Shown here: one piece after another, positions 1-5,802 of the stretch
Layout: each line of letters opens with the position of its first letter
Position numbering within the stretch: the first letter of the stretch is position 1
Assembly: GCA_966080355.1 (NCBI GenBank)
Contig: CBHROW010000239.1
Coordinates: 1-8,674, forward strand
Length of the DNA: 8,674 bases
Direction: 5' to 3'
Source of the DNA: Chryseosolibacter sp966080355
Lineage (GTDB): Bacteria > Bacteroidota > Bacteroidia > Cytophagales > Cyclobacteriaceae
The notes under the pieces: generated by a model
The model's database searches: none
Seen by the model: the letters and a program-made list of their open reading frames with translations, nothing else
Told to the model about the DNA's origin: nothing
Program-made: the position numbers and the translations under genes

Positions 1-396
1 CCATTTGTCAAGCCGGTTGTCACTGCTGAAGTTGTAAAACATATAAAGCTTGCCGTCAATAATTTTATAGGCAGTCGGCAGGATCTTCACGCGCTCACCG
101 TTTTGAGCCACGGTATATGCGCACCATCCACCGTATGCGGGTTCGTACTTGTCGGGATTCTTCTTGAACTCATCACGATTGGCAGCATTCGCAAAATAGT
201 AGTAAATGCTCTTGTACCGGAATTCAAATTGTGAAGAGCCTTTCGTTGGTTTATTCTGGAAGTAAGACACCGGATCAAATTCCCTCAACGCCACGTCATT
301 CACGGTGTTGAAGTTTCTTCTGCGCAACGCGTCTTCCGATTGCGTAAAACTGGTGACGCAAAACAGCACCATCAGCGAATACACGATTTGCCTCAT
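1..396 (-). CDS. Secreted YHS-domain protein, C-terminus cut by window edge
   Basis: The minus strand reads open from ATG at 396 to the window edge, giving the first 132 residues. The first ~19 residues form a short signal peptide (MRQIVYSLMVLFCVTSFTQ), so the product is probably periplasmic or surface-anchored. The rest matches the YHS-domain family: residues ~36-45 read ALREFDPVSY, then YYYFANAANRDEFKKNPDKY, then EPAYGGWCAYTV, then a segment like IIDGKLYMFYN. Known homologues carry the motifs 'G/FDPVAYF', 'F.SA.NRD.F..nP.KY.P.YGG.CA' and 'IVDGKLYLNYN', and run only slightly longer than what is visible, so few residues should be missing. YHS domains are thought to bind metal, but the substrate of this secreted subfamily is not established. 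A TATTTTTA at 415-422 (minus) is one mismatch from the TAnnTTTG -7 box and could drive the gene from ~20 bases upstream. The family call is secure; the role is unknown. Confidence 0.85.
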   Translation of the reverse strand, partial: MRQIVYSLMVLFCVTSFTQSEDALRRRNFNTVNDVALREFDPVSYFQNKPTKGSSQFEFRYKSIYYYFANAANRDEFKKNPDKYEPAYGGWCAYTVAQNGERVKILPTAYKIIDGKLYMFYNFSSDNRLDKW

Positions 397-501
397 AACG
401 GTTGGATTTCGGTATAAAAATACAGCCGGTTAGTGATGGGACTTCGTCCGGATAGCCAAGTTGAACAAAAACGGAAATGAACGACCTGAATTTACGGTGG
501 A

Positions 502-567
502 ATTAGGCATTAGGGATTGATTAGGGATTAGGCATTTATTAGGCATTAGGGATTTAGGAAATTAGGA
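502..567. repeat. Three-copy 18-bp tandem repeat made of ATTAGGS heptamers
   Basis: Three 18-bp units lie head to tail at 502-519, 520-537 and 538-555. Each unit is two heptamers (ATTAGGC or ATTAGGG, in either order) plus a 4-base ATTG or ATTT spacer. Units 1 and 3 share an exact 17-base match (502-518 and 538-554). A degenerate ATTAGGA follows at 561-567. The array is non-coding, in the space between the YHS gene promoter and the terminator of the DUF892 gene. It has no spacers like a CRISPR array and no transposon ends. Function unknown. Confidence 0.85.
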
Positions 568-598
568 GTTGGCGTTACATGGCAGTACAAGTGGGAAC

Positions 599-637
599 AA
601 AAAAAATTGGGCATTAAGCCAATGCCTGATGCCCAAT
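599..637 (-). terminator. Rho-independent terminator of the DUF892 gene
   Basis: On the minus strand a perfect 9-bp stem, ATTGGGCAT (637-629) with ATGCCCAAT (614-606), closes a 14-base loop and runs directly into a T tract (the eight A residues at 599-606 on the plus strand). It begins 36 bases after the TAG stop of the DUF892 gene. The stem and U-tract geometry is that of an intrinsic terminator. It should also shield the YHS gene from read-through. Confidence 0.8.
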
Positions 638-648
638 GCCTGATTCCT
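621..648. repeat. Heptamer repeats forming one side of the terminator
   Basis: Four consecutive 7-bp units, AATGCCT, GATGCCC, AATGCCT and GATTCCT, fill 621-648. The ten bases AATGCCTGAT occur exactly at 621-630 and 635-644. Read on the other strand, the AGGCAT cores resemble those of the array at 502-567, so the two blocks are partly inverted copies of each other ~70 bases apart. The block overlaps the terminator stem, so the terminator may have been built from these repeats. Confidence 0.7.
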
Positions 649-673
649 TCAATTGAAGAAGGAAAAGTAAGAT

Positions 674-1396
674 CTACTTTTTCTCTTTTTTAGGCGCAGA
701 CGCGCTTTCCGTCTTGTCGCTCTTCGAGAACATATTCATGATACTGTCTTTGATCGAGCCTGATTTCTCGTTTTCCGGTTCGGTAGCGGCCCAGTTGTTG
801 ATGTTGCCTTCAGCAAGCTTCGTGAGCATTTCGTCAGCTTCTTTTTCTTCCTGTAAAGTTTCATCGAGAAGTTTCGCCAGATCCGGTTTGTTCATCGTGC
901 GGGCCAGTTGTGCCAATCCACCGTATGTTGCGATCTCGTAGTGTTCGGCTTTTTGTGCTGCGATGATCAGTGCAGCGTCACGGGTCAGCGTATCGTCTTT
1001 TGTTTCATCGATGATAGACTCGCTTTCTTCCACCAAACCTTGCATGGCGTCACATTTTTTCGCCTGTGCTTTCTTGCCGAGCTTTTCGAATACCTGCTCA
1101 AGGCGTTCAACTTGCTTTTTCGTCACTTCGAGGTGATCGTTGAGTGCATCTTTAAGCTCAGTTGAAGTCGCAGATTTTGCCATCTTCGGCAATGCCTTAG
1201 TGAGCGCTTTTTCAGCCCAGTAAATATCCTTCAGCGAGTCGAGAAAGAATTCTTCGAGGAGCGATCCTTCCATACTTTTTGACTGACTGGCAGTTTGTGC
1301 GGTGATTCTCCGGTCGGAGGATTTGCGTGCGGGAGCCTTGCGTGCAGACTTTTTTGAAGTGGTTGCGCGCTTTGATTTTGCTTGTGCTTTGGCCAT
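674..1396 (-). CDS. DUF892/YciE-type ferritin-like protein with basic N-terminal tail
   Basis: This 240-residue protein contains a DUF892 (YciE/YciF) four-helix ferritin-like domain at about residues 44-197. Family landmarks are LKDIYWAEKAL (55-65), LPKMAKSATSTELKDAL (69-85), DHLEVTKKQVERLEQVF (87-103), the C.AMQGLVEE segment (115-124), AALIIAAQKAEHYEIATYG (141-159) and LDETLQEEKEADEML (177-191). Likely di-metal ligands are Glu62, His88/Glu90, Glu151, His152/Glu154 and Glu184, by analogy with the family. Residues 1-40 are Lys/Ala/Ser/Arg-rich and resemble a histone H1-type tail; the C-terminus ends KKEKK. Family members are often stress-induced, but their biochemistry is unsettled. A start at Met42 would remove the tail, but the same frame is open to ATG 1396 with no better site, so the longer form is preferred. 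It has its own terminator at 599-637 and is divergent from the DinB-like gene. Confidence 0.88.
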   Translation of the reverse strand: MAKAQAKSKRATTSKKSARKAPARKSSDRRITAQTASQSKSMEGSLLEEFFLDSLKDIYWAEKALTKALPKMAKSATSTELKDALNDHLEVTKKQVERLEQVFEKLGKKAQAKKCDAMQGLVEESESIIDETKDDTLTRDAALIIAAQKAEHYEIATYGGLAQLARTMNKPDLAKLLDETLQEEKEADEMLTKLAEGNINNWAATEPENEKSGSIKDSIMNMFSKSDKTESASAPKKEKK

Positions 1397-1489
1397 AGAA
1401 AAAATTGTTTTAAAACCGTTGGAAGGCTAAAAACCGTATGCCATGATATATAACCTTTGCCGATGTCTGGCGGTAAACAACAACACCGT

Positions 1490-1497
1490 TATCTTTG
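1490..1497 (+). promoter_or_regulatory. Bacteroidota -7 promoter box (TATCTTTG) of the DinB-like gene
   Basis: TATCTTTG is an exact match to the Bacteroidota sigma-A -7 consensus TAnnTTTG and lies 16 bases before ATG 1514, giving a short untranslated leader. A -33 TTG is not clear; the nearest is CTG at 1467-1469, with a 20-base spacing. The box lies downstream of an in-frame TTG at 1457, so transcription from here would exclude that longer start. Confidence 0.55.
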
Positions 1498-1513
1498 CAA
1501 ACAATTACGATCT

Positions 1514-2104
1514 ATGACAAAATCACTCGTTATTATTTTGGCATTTATTTCAACGCTCAGATTAAGCGCACAAGACAAATCGCTCCCCTACTATGAAATG
1601 CCGGATGCCCCCGCGCGTTTCTCAGCGGGAACTGTCGCAGCCCGGGTCATCGATGGACTTGGATTTCGCTTTTACTGGGCTACGGAAGGCCTTCGCCAGC
1701 AGGATCTTGAATATAAACCCGGCAATGACACGCGAACATCCCTCGAAACCATTCAACACATCTTTGAGATGTCAGCCATGGTTGTAAACGCAACAACGAA
1801 GACACCCAACATCATGCAAGACAACAAGCCGAAAGTGTCGTTCGAAGAAATGCGCAAGCAAACGCTCGTCAATCTCAAAACCGCGAGCGATATTCTGAAA
1901 AAGGCTAGCGATGAGGAAATGAATTCCATGAAGGCCATATTCAAACGCGGGGAAAATATTTCTGAATATCCGTTTTGGAATCACCTTAACGGACCTATCG
2001 CTGATTGCCTGTGGCACGTTGGCCAGATTGTTTCCTTCAGACGTGCTTCCGGAAATCCATTCACCGATCGGGTGAGCGTTTTCACCGGGAAAGTACTTCG
2101 CTGA
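1514..2104 (+). CDS. Secreted DinB-fold protein
   Basis: The 196-residue product starts with a signal peptide (MTKSLVIILAFISTLRLSAQ, cleavage near residue 20) and continues as a DinB-like four-helix bundle. The visible family signs are GLGFRFYWATEGL (48-60), the helix end ETIQHIFEM with His82, and WNHLNGPIADCLWHVGQIVSFRRASGNP (155-182) with His157 and His168. His82 and His168, perhaps with His157, are the likely metal ligands. DinB-superfamily proteins include thiol-dependent transferases and many uncharacterised members; this secreted type has no assigned reaction. The frame is open upstream to TTG 1457, but the hydrophobic signal sequence begins at ATG 1514 and the promoter box lies at 1490-1497, so ATG 1514 is chosen. 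The VanZ-like gene follows 58 bases later on the same strand. Confidence 0.82.
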   Translation: MTKSLVIILAFISTLRLSAQDKSLPYYEMPDAPARFSAGTVAARVIDGLGFRFYWATEGLRQQDLEYKPGNDTRTSLETIQHIFEMSAMVVNATTKTPNIMQDNKPKVSFEEMRKQTLVNLKTASDILKKASDEEMNSMKAIFKRGENISEYPFWNHLNGPIADCLWHVGQIVSFRRASGNPFTDRVSVFTGKVLR

Positions 2105-2162
2105 GAGAGAGGCTTGCAAAAGCCACAAGGCAAATCGATTTTTTGGATCTTTACGGACTTCT

Positions 2163-2510
2163 ATGGCACGTTTTCTAAGTACGCTTATTTCGATCCTTAT
2201 CCTTATTGCGGTCCTCATTCCCGGATCGAATATCCCAGACGTGAAAATGGTTGGAATCGATAAGCTCGTTCACATCGTTATGTTTGCATCGTGGGCAGTA
2301 AGCGTGAAATTCGATTATCCCCGACTAAAGCCGGTATCAATTTTTTTGCTTGGGATGGTGTTTAGTTTGCTCACTGAAGTGTTGCAGCTTTTTGCTGAGG
2401 ATAGAACTTTCGACCTGACCGATATGGTAGCCGATGGAGTTGGCCTCCTCGCGGGTATGCTGGTCTCCAATCCTCTCGTCAGAATTCTCAGGCAGATCTT
2501 AAAACGCTGA
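2163..2510 (+). CDS. Small VanZ-like membrane protein
   Basis: This 115-residue membrane protein has the hallmarks of the VanZ-like family: a first transmembrane segment (residues ~4-20), the motif DKLVHIVMF (33-41), a further membrane helix leading into TEVLQLF (71-77), the Arg-Asp pattern R81..D84..D87 followed by ADGVGLLAGML (90-100), and a basic end (RILRQILKR). VanZ itself gives low-level teicoplanin resistance, but most short VanZ-like proteins such as this have no shown role, so antibiotic resistance should not be inferred. No clear promoter lies in the 58-base gap after the DinB-like gene, which suggests co-transcription. Its last 23 bases overlap the 3' end of the convergent P450 gene. 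Confidence 0.85.
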   Translation: MARFLSTLISILILIAVLIPGSNIPDVKMVGIDKLVHIVMFASWAVSVKFDYPRLKPVSIFLLGMVFSLLTEVLQLFAEDRTFDLTDMVADGVGLLAGMLVSNPLVRILRQILKR

Positions 2511-3828
2511 TCTTTTCTATCCCCACGAAAACGCTTTCGGGTCGTAATGTTACAAGCGGTTTGATACCGGGCGTGATGCCGGAGGCTTTCAGCGAAAAAC
2601 GATGGATGAACGCCTGAAGGAAGATAGCCATTTCTGCGATCGCGAAATTGTTTCCGATGCACATGCGTGGCCCGGCTCCGAAGGGGTAAAACGATTTTAC
2701 TTTTTCCTTTTCTATGTTCGCCCGCATAAAGCGATCGGGAACAAAAGCCTCCGGGTTCGCGAAATTTTTGGGATCACGGTGCAATCCGTAATAGAAAAGT
2801 ACAAGAATAGTGTCTTTCGGAAAGCTGAATCCGTTGAATGAATCATCTTCCAGTGCAACGCGATCGCTGATCCATGCCGGAGGATACAGTCGCATGCTTT
2901 CATTAATGACTGCGTTCATCCTTTCATGGCGAACAACCTGATCGAAATCAAGTCCTTCGGTTGAAGTTTGAAGCTGACGAAGCTCATCGGGATGATTGGA
3001 CAGCAAAAACAATGTGAATGAGAGCGCATTGGCTGTTGTTTCATGACCGGCAATCAGAAGGATCAGGATCTCATCGATAACCTGGTGCTCGCTCATGGGA
3101 TCTCCGGTATCTTCATAACGGGCATCGAGCAACATGTCGAGCAGGTCATTCGGATGCGCTCCACTTGTTTTGCGTTGCTGAATGATATTGCTGATGATTT
3201 TTCTTGCAGATTCTGACCTTCTTAGATTCTTCTTCACTTCACCGGATAGTTCAAACCACCAGCTTTTGTAAGGCTGCCTGACGTCACGAATAACGAAATC
3301 CTGTGTGTCGCTGATAAAACTGCCGAGTTCATTTCGCATCTGCGGGTCGATCCTCACGTTAAACAGCGTGTTGATCACGATCTCGAAAGCCAGCTTGTTC
3401 ATCCATGGATAGATATCGACTTTCGGCCCGGTGGGCAACTCATCGAGAAAAGTATCCACAGTGCGCTTGATGATCCCATACAGTGCACGAATTTTCTCGT
3501 GATGAAACCCGGGTTGGATCAGTCTTCGCTGTTTGAGCCAGTATTCTCCGTTGGAAGTGAGCAATCCATTTCCCAAAAACCTGCCCAACTGTTCGGTCAG
3601 GATCTTTGACTTATAATAATTTTTGTGATTTGTTCTCAACACGTAATCGATGAACGCGGGATCTTGTGTGGCGATAAGGCGCTTTCTTCCAAGGTCAACA
3701 GCATAGGTTCCTCCAAATCGCTCCATACTTTCAGACATAGTGCCGATCGGATTTTTCACTTGCTTGTATGTGCGCCATGCAGATTGCCAAAAATTATATC
3801 CGGGTGGTAACTTGAAACGACTCATCAT
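2488..3828 (-). CDS. Cytochrome P450 monooxygenase
   Basis: A full-length (446 residue) cytochrome P450. The C-helix motif W97-L-K-Q-R101 is present, the I-helix oxygen-activation motif is AGHETT (260-265), the K-helix ExxR is E310-S-M-R313, the PERF-like segment is PDRF (364-367), and the heme loop FGAGPRMCIG (383-392) gives Cys390 as the axial thiolate. There is no signal peptide or N-terminal membrane anchor, so the enzyme should be soluble and cytoplasmic. The substrate cannot be read from sequence; the overall look (LTSNGEYWLKQRR, PFGAGPRMCIGNNFA) resembles the CYP4/CYP102-like fatty-acid-oxidising type, which is only a hint. No reductase or ferredoxin is fused, or encoded in the window, so redox partners must come from elsewhere. 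It is the last gene of the minus-strand group, 31 bases after the transferase-like gene. The start may be either of two adjacent ATG codons (3828 or 3825). Confidence 0.95.
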   Translation of the reverse strand: MMSRFKLPPGYNFWQSAWRTYKQVKNPIGTMSESMERFGGTYAVDLGRKRLIATQDPAFIDYVLRTNHKNYYKSKILTEQLGRFLGNGLLTSNGEYWLKQRRLIQPGFHHEKIRALYGIIKRTVDTFLDELPTGPKVDIYPWMNKLAFEIVINTLFNVRIDPQMRNELGSFISDTQDFVIRDVRQPYKSWWFELSGEVKKNLRRSESARKIISNIIQQRKTSGAHPNDLLDMLLDARYEDTGDPMSEHQVIDEILILLIAGHETTANALSFTLFLLSNHPDELRQLQTSTEGLDFDQVVRHERMNAVINESMRLYPPAWISDRVALEDDSFNGFSFPKDTILVLFYYGLHRDPKNFANPEAFVPDRFMRANIEKEKVKSFYPFGAGPRMCIGNNFAIAEMAIFLQAFIHRFSLKASGITPGIKPLVTLRPESVFVGIEKISVLRSA

Positions 3829-3859
3829 GCAATTATTTGGAAAACCACATTTCTATTCT

Positions 3860-4933
3860 TCAACCTAATCGTTGCTTCAGTACATCCGACCGGATTGCCA
3901 GGGCAAGGGCGCTGGCCATATCGCGTTCGCTGCTCATCGCCACAACTTCCTCTTCAACTTTTAAAAGGTGCGCGGTGTAGTGATCCGGATCCATCGAAGG
4001 CTGCTCGGCCATCCACACACTTCGCATCACCATCCAATGATAGCGTTGATCACGCACATCGAATACGACAAGCGAATTGATCACGTTATTGTGAAAATCG
4101 TAGAAGTGAAGGAATCGAGGAAAATCAAACAGTTCCATGTGGTTGAGATCCGGAATCAGATTTGCATCGAAGTAATCGTAGGAAACGATCCTGCTTTCAA
4201 TCCCTTGTGAAGCCAATTCATTCTGTAGGCATTCCAATTTCGCATCTATAGCGCGAAGGGGAACAGTCTCGATTTCGCGAAATGCCGCGATGGGTTTCCA
4301 TTGACCAGTCTCGAGTTCCAGGAACTGCAGGGCTTCGGGATGTATCGTAAGTTTATAATCAAATGCCGCATAGCCAGGTACAAAATAACCCGGATAGAAA
4401 TAACGCAACCCATGTGTACGGCAGTACTCGGCTTTGAGGTAAATCAAAAACTTCCCCAGCGAAAATTTTTTATAGTCCGGATCGTAAAAGCTCGTAATTC
4501 CCGCAGCGCTCTCTCTTCCGAGATCGAAAAATCCGGCTGCGATCATCCTCGCGCCATCATAAACATTCACTTCGTAGGTATTGAATACAGTAGAAGATCC
4601 TTTCCCGTAAAGCAAAACATGCACCGAGCTCGAAGGTTCAAAATCAACTTGCTGCCGATATCGCGCGAATAAATTTTCGTGTTCCTGGCGAAGGCGTGCG
4701 GGCTGGATCTCTACAGCGAACTTCGAATTCAATTTGAATATATTGCGTTGCTTTTTGTCGTCTGCCATGGCCTGAAGATCCAGACGAAGCCAAATGGCAC
4801 TAAAATATTCTTGTTTGAAGTGAAGAAAGTTGGTGGTGAATATAGTCTGCCCCATCCGGAACCAGCCATCGAACAAATAGCGATCAAGCTCTTCTGGATA
4901 CAGTGTTTGGGGAAAATGAACCTGTGCGAGCAT
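3860..4933 (-). CDS. Arginyl/leucyl-tRNA-protein transferase-like (ATE/Bpt-fold) protein
   Basis: The 357-residue product resembles ATE/Bpt aminoacyl-tRNA-protein transferases. An N-terminal part reads ELDRYLFDGWFRMGQTIFTT (residues 15-34), corresponding to the 'L...GWRRFG...F' region. The GNAT-like core (about 118-215) includes AGFFDLGRESAAGITSFYDP, then SLGKFLIYLKAEYCRTHGLRYFYPGY, then GYAAFDYKLTIHPEAL, matching the family's 'G..Y-K...P' end. Two things differ from the family: the N-terminal cysteine cluster of ATE/Bpt is absent (only Cys171 and Cys235 remain), and about 140 residues with no recognised domain follow the core. N-end-rule transfer is therefore possible but unproven; a divergent acyltransferase is the main alternative. 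The frame is open to GTG 4984 (374 residues), but ATG 4933 gives an N-terminus that begins just before the conserved region and is preferred. It is downstream of ompH-like and 31 bases before the P450. Confidence 0.7.
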   Translation of the reverse strand: MLAQVHFPQTLYPEELDRYLFDGWFRMGQTIFTTNFLHFKQEYFSAIWLRLDLQAMADDKKQRNIFKLNSKFAVEIQPARLRQEHENLFARYRQQVDFEPSSSVHVLLYGKGSSTVFNTYEVNVYDGARMIAAGFFDLGRESAAGITSFYDPDYKKFSLGKFLIYLKAEYCRTHGLRYFYPGYFVPGYAAFDYKLTIHPEALQFLELETGQWKPIAAFREIETVPLRAIDAKLECLQNELASQGIESRIVSYDYFDANLIPDLNHMELFDFPRFLHFYDFHNNVINSLVVFDVRDQRYHWMVMRSVWMAEQPSMDPDHYTAHLLKVEEEVVAMSSERDMASALALAIRSDVLKQRLG

Positions 4934-4939
4934 CAATAT

Positions 4940-4947
4940 CAAAAATA
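4940..4947 (-). promoter_or_regulatory. Possible internal -7 box (TATTTTTG) before the transferase-like gene
   Basis: The minus strand reads TATTTTTG, a perfect TAnnTTTG match, ending 6 bases before ATG 4933. Transcription from it would give a near-leaderless mRNA. No -33 TTG is seen at the usual distance and the region is AT-rich, so chance is a real alternative. Confidence 0.22.
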
Positions 4948-5005
4948 ACTTTTCCACGGATTTTAAGCGAGGGAAAACCCACACTTAAATTGTGCTTCAC
5001 GTGCG

Positions 5006-5551
5006 TTATTTCGCCTGCTCCAGGTATTTCTTTAAAACCAGATCAGAAACATTGAGTTGCTGATCGGCATGTAGAATGAAAGGATTACCGTTGATCGCTG
5101 TTGGAATGACCATCGAATAACCATTCTCCGTAGCCACCTGTTGAATGATACGCCCGAGCTTGAGGTAAACTGGCGTGAGATAAAGCTTACGGGTATTGTC
5201 GAATGTATTTTGAGCGTCAGCATTGAATTGCTGAATGTCCGCATCGATCGCCTGCAGTTGATTTTCAACCTTTTGACGGGTGGAGTCAACCAGTGTTTGC
5301 CCTCGCTCCTGGTAGAATTTGTAAAGTTTATCAAAATCCTGCTGCTTGCTCATCAGGTCGTTGCGCAATTTCTCCTGCGTCTCTTTTAACTTTTGATCGA
5401 GCTGTTTCGATTCAGGCAGCTGCGCAATCACTTGCTCCACATTCACATAAGCGACTTTCACCGGGGCAGCTGCGTTTGCTTTTGTTCCTTTGGATTGCGC
5501 GGGGGCTAAGAATACGATCAGCAATAACGCAAGGGCTAAAAAATGTTTCAT
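5006..5551 (-). CDS. OmpH/Skp-family periplasmic chaperone
   Basis: The 181-residue product begins with a clear signal peptide (KH, then a Leu/Ala-rich core, ending near APAQSKG at residues 16-22). The mature part has the OmpH/Skp pattern: a beta strand VKVAYVNVEQVIAQLPE (31-47), a long charged coiled-coil hairpin (about 48-125, rich in Lys, Gln, Asp), and a closing segment TPVYLKLGRIIQQVATENGYSMVIP (126-150) ending in DLVLKKYLEQ (170-179). Skp proteins form trimers that hold unfolded outer-membrane proteins in the periplasm. In Bacteroidota such genes often sit beside bamA; here no bamA is in the window, so this may be a second, dedicated copy. It appears to lead a three-gene operon with the transferase-like and P450 genes. 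No strong promoter box was found; a heptamer array lies ~55-96 bases upstream of the start. Confidence 0.9.
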   Translation of the reverse strand: MKHFLALALLLIVFLAPAQSKGTKANAAAPVKVAYVNVEQVIAQLPESKQLDQKLKETQEKLRNDLMSKQQDFDKLYKFYQERGQTLVDSTRQKVENQLQAIDADIQQFNADAQNTFDNTRKLYLTPVYLKLGRIIQQVATENGYSMVIPTAINGNPFILHADQQLNVSDLVLKKYLEQAK

Positions 5552-5605
5552 GCGGCAAGATAGTAAAAAGACGAAGTCCCCGAGATTTCCCGAAGGGCCG
5601 CGGAT

Positions 5606-5647
5606 AAGCTAAAAGCTAAAAGCCGAAAGCCGAAAGCTGAAAGCTGA
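5606..5647. repeat. Six tandem heptamers, AAGCTAA / AAGCCGA / AAGCTGA in pairs
   Basis: Six contiguous 7-bp units fill 5606-5647 and come as three identical pairs: AAGCTAA twice, AAGCCGA twice, AAGCTGA twice. All share AAGC at positions 1-4 and A at position 7, and vary only at positions 5-6. The array lies upstream of the ompH-like gene in a non-coding region. A 70-codon minus-strand frame (5548-5760) that crosses it is an artefact of the repeat. Slippage in 7-bp steps could change promoter spacing, but no promoter was identified here. Confidence 0.85.
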
Positions 5648-5729
5648 GAGCAAGCATCAGAACTTTGAAATGACTGCATCGATTCAGCCAAGGTGGCGCG
5701 TAAACAGGAATCTGTTCTCCTCAAAATGC

Positions 5730-5754
5730 AAAAATCGCTACCGAAAAACGGTAG
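5730..5754 (-). terminator. Probable intrinsic terminator of the DUF5916 gene
   Basis: On the minus strand a perfect 6-bp stem, CTACCG (5754-5749) and CGGTAG (5743-5738), closes a TTTTT loop. After CGA comes TTTTT (5734-5730), then a further T-rich stretch. It begins 48 bases after the stop codon of the 885-residue protein and would separate it from the ompH-led group. The stem is short and the T run starts three bases late, so it may be weak. Confidence 0.5.
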
Positions 5755-5802
5755 AAACATTAGAACAGCACCTCTTTTGATTTAAGCCTTAAGCTAATCC
5801 GC

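Noticed and set aside
87..278. 63-codon minus-strand frame at the left end
   Set aside because: A different frame of the same strand encodes the YHS-domain protein with intact family motifs.
502..648. CRISPR array
   Set aside because: Units are 7-18 bp, contiguous, without unique spacers, and no cas gene is present.
2111..2144. GGCTT-GCAA-AAGCC hairpin followed by T6, as a terminator after the DinB-like gene
   Set aside because: The stem is only 5 bp and the T run begins 14 bases later, so it does not fit an intrinsic terminator.
1772..2218. 148-codon minus-strand frame across the DinB-like and VanZ-like genes
   Set aside because: It is antisense to two genes with clear family motifs and its translation is not recognisable.
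2163..2510. Glycopeptide resistance gene
   Set aside because: VanZ-like motifs alone do not indicate resistance; no vanA/B-type ligase, dehydrogenase or regulator is nearby.
4301..4672. 123-codon plus-strand frame inside the transferase-like gene
   Set aside because: It is a shadow of the opposite strand, which carries the conserved ATE/Bpt motifs.
5548..5760. 70-codon minus-strand frame overlapping the ompH-like start
   Set aside because: It crosses the heptamer array and the terminator stem, and its LSAFGFRLLAFSL part is just the translated repeat. It overlaps a clear signal-peptide gene.
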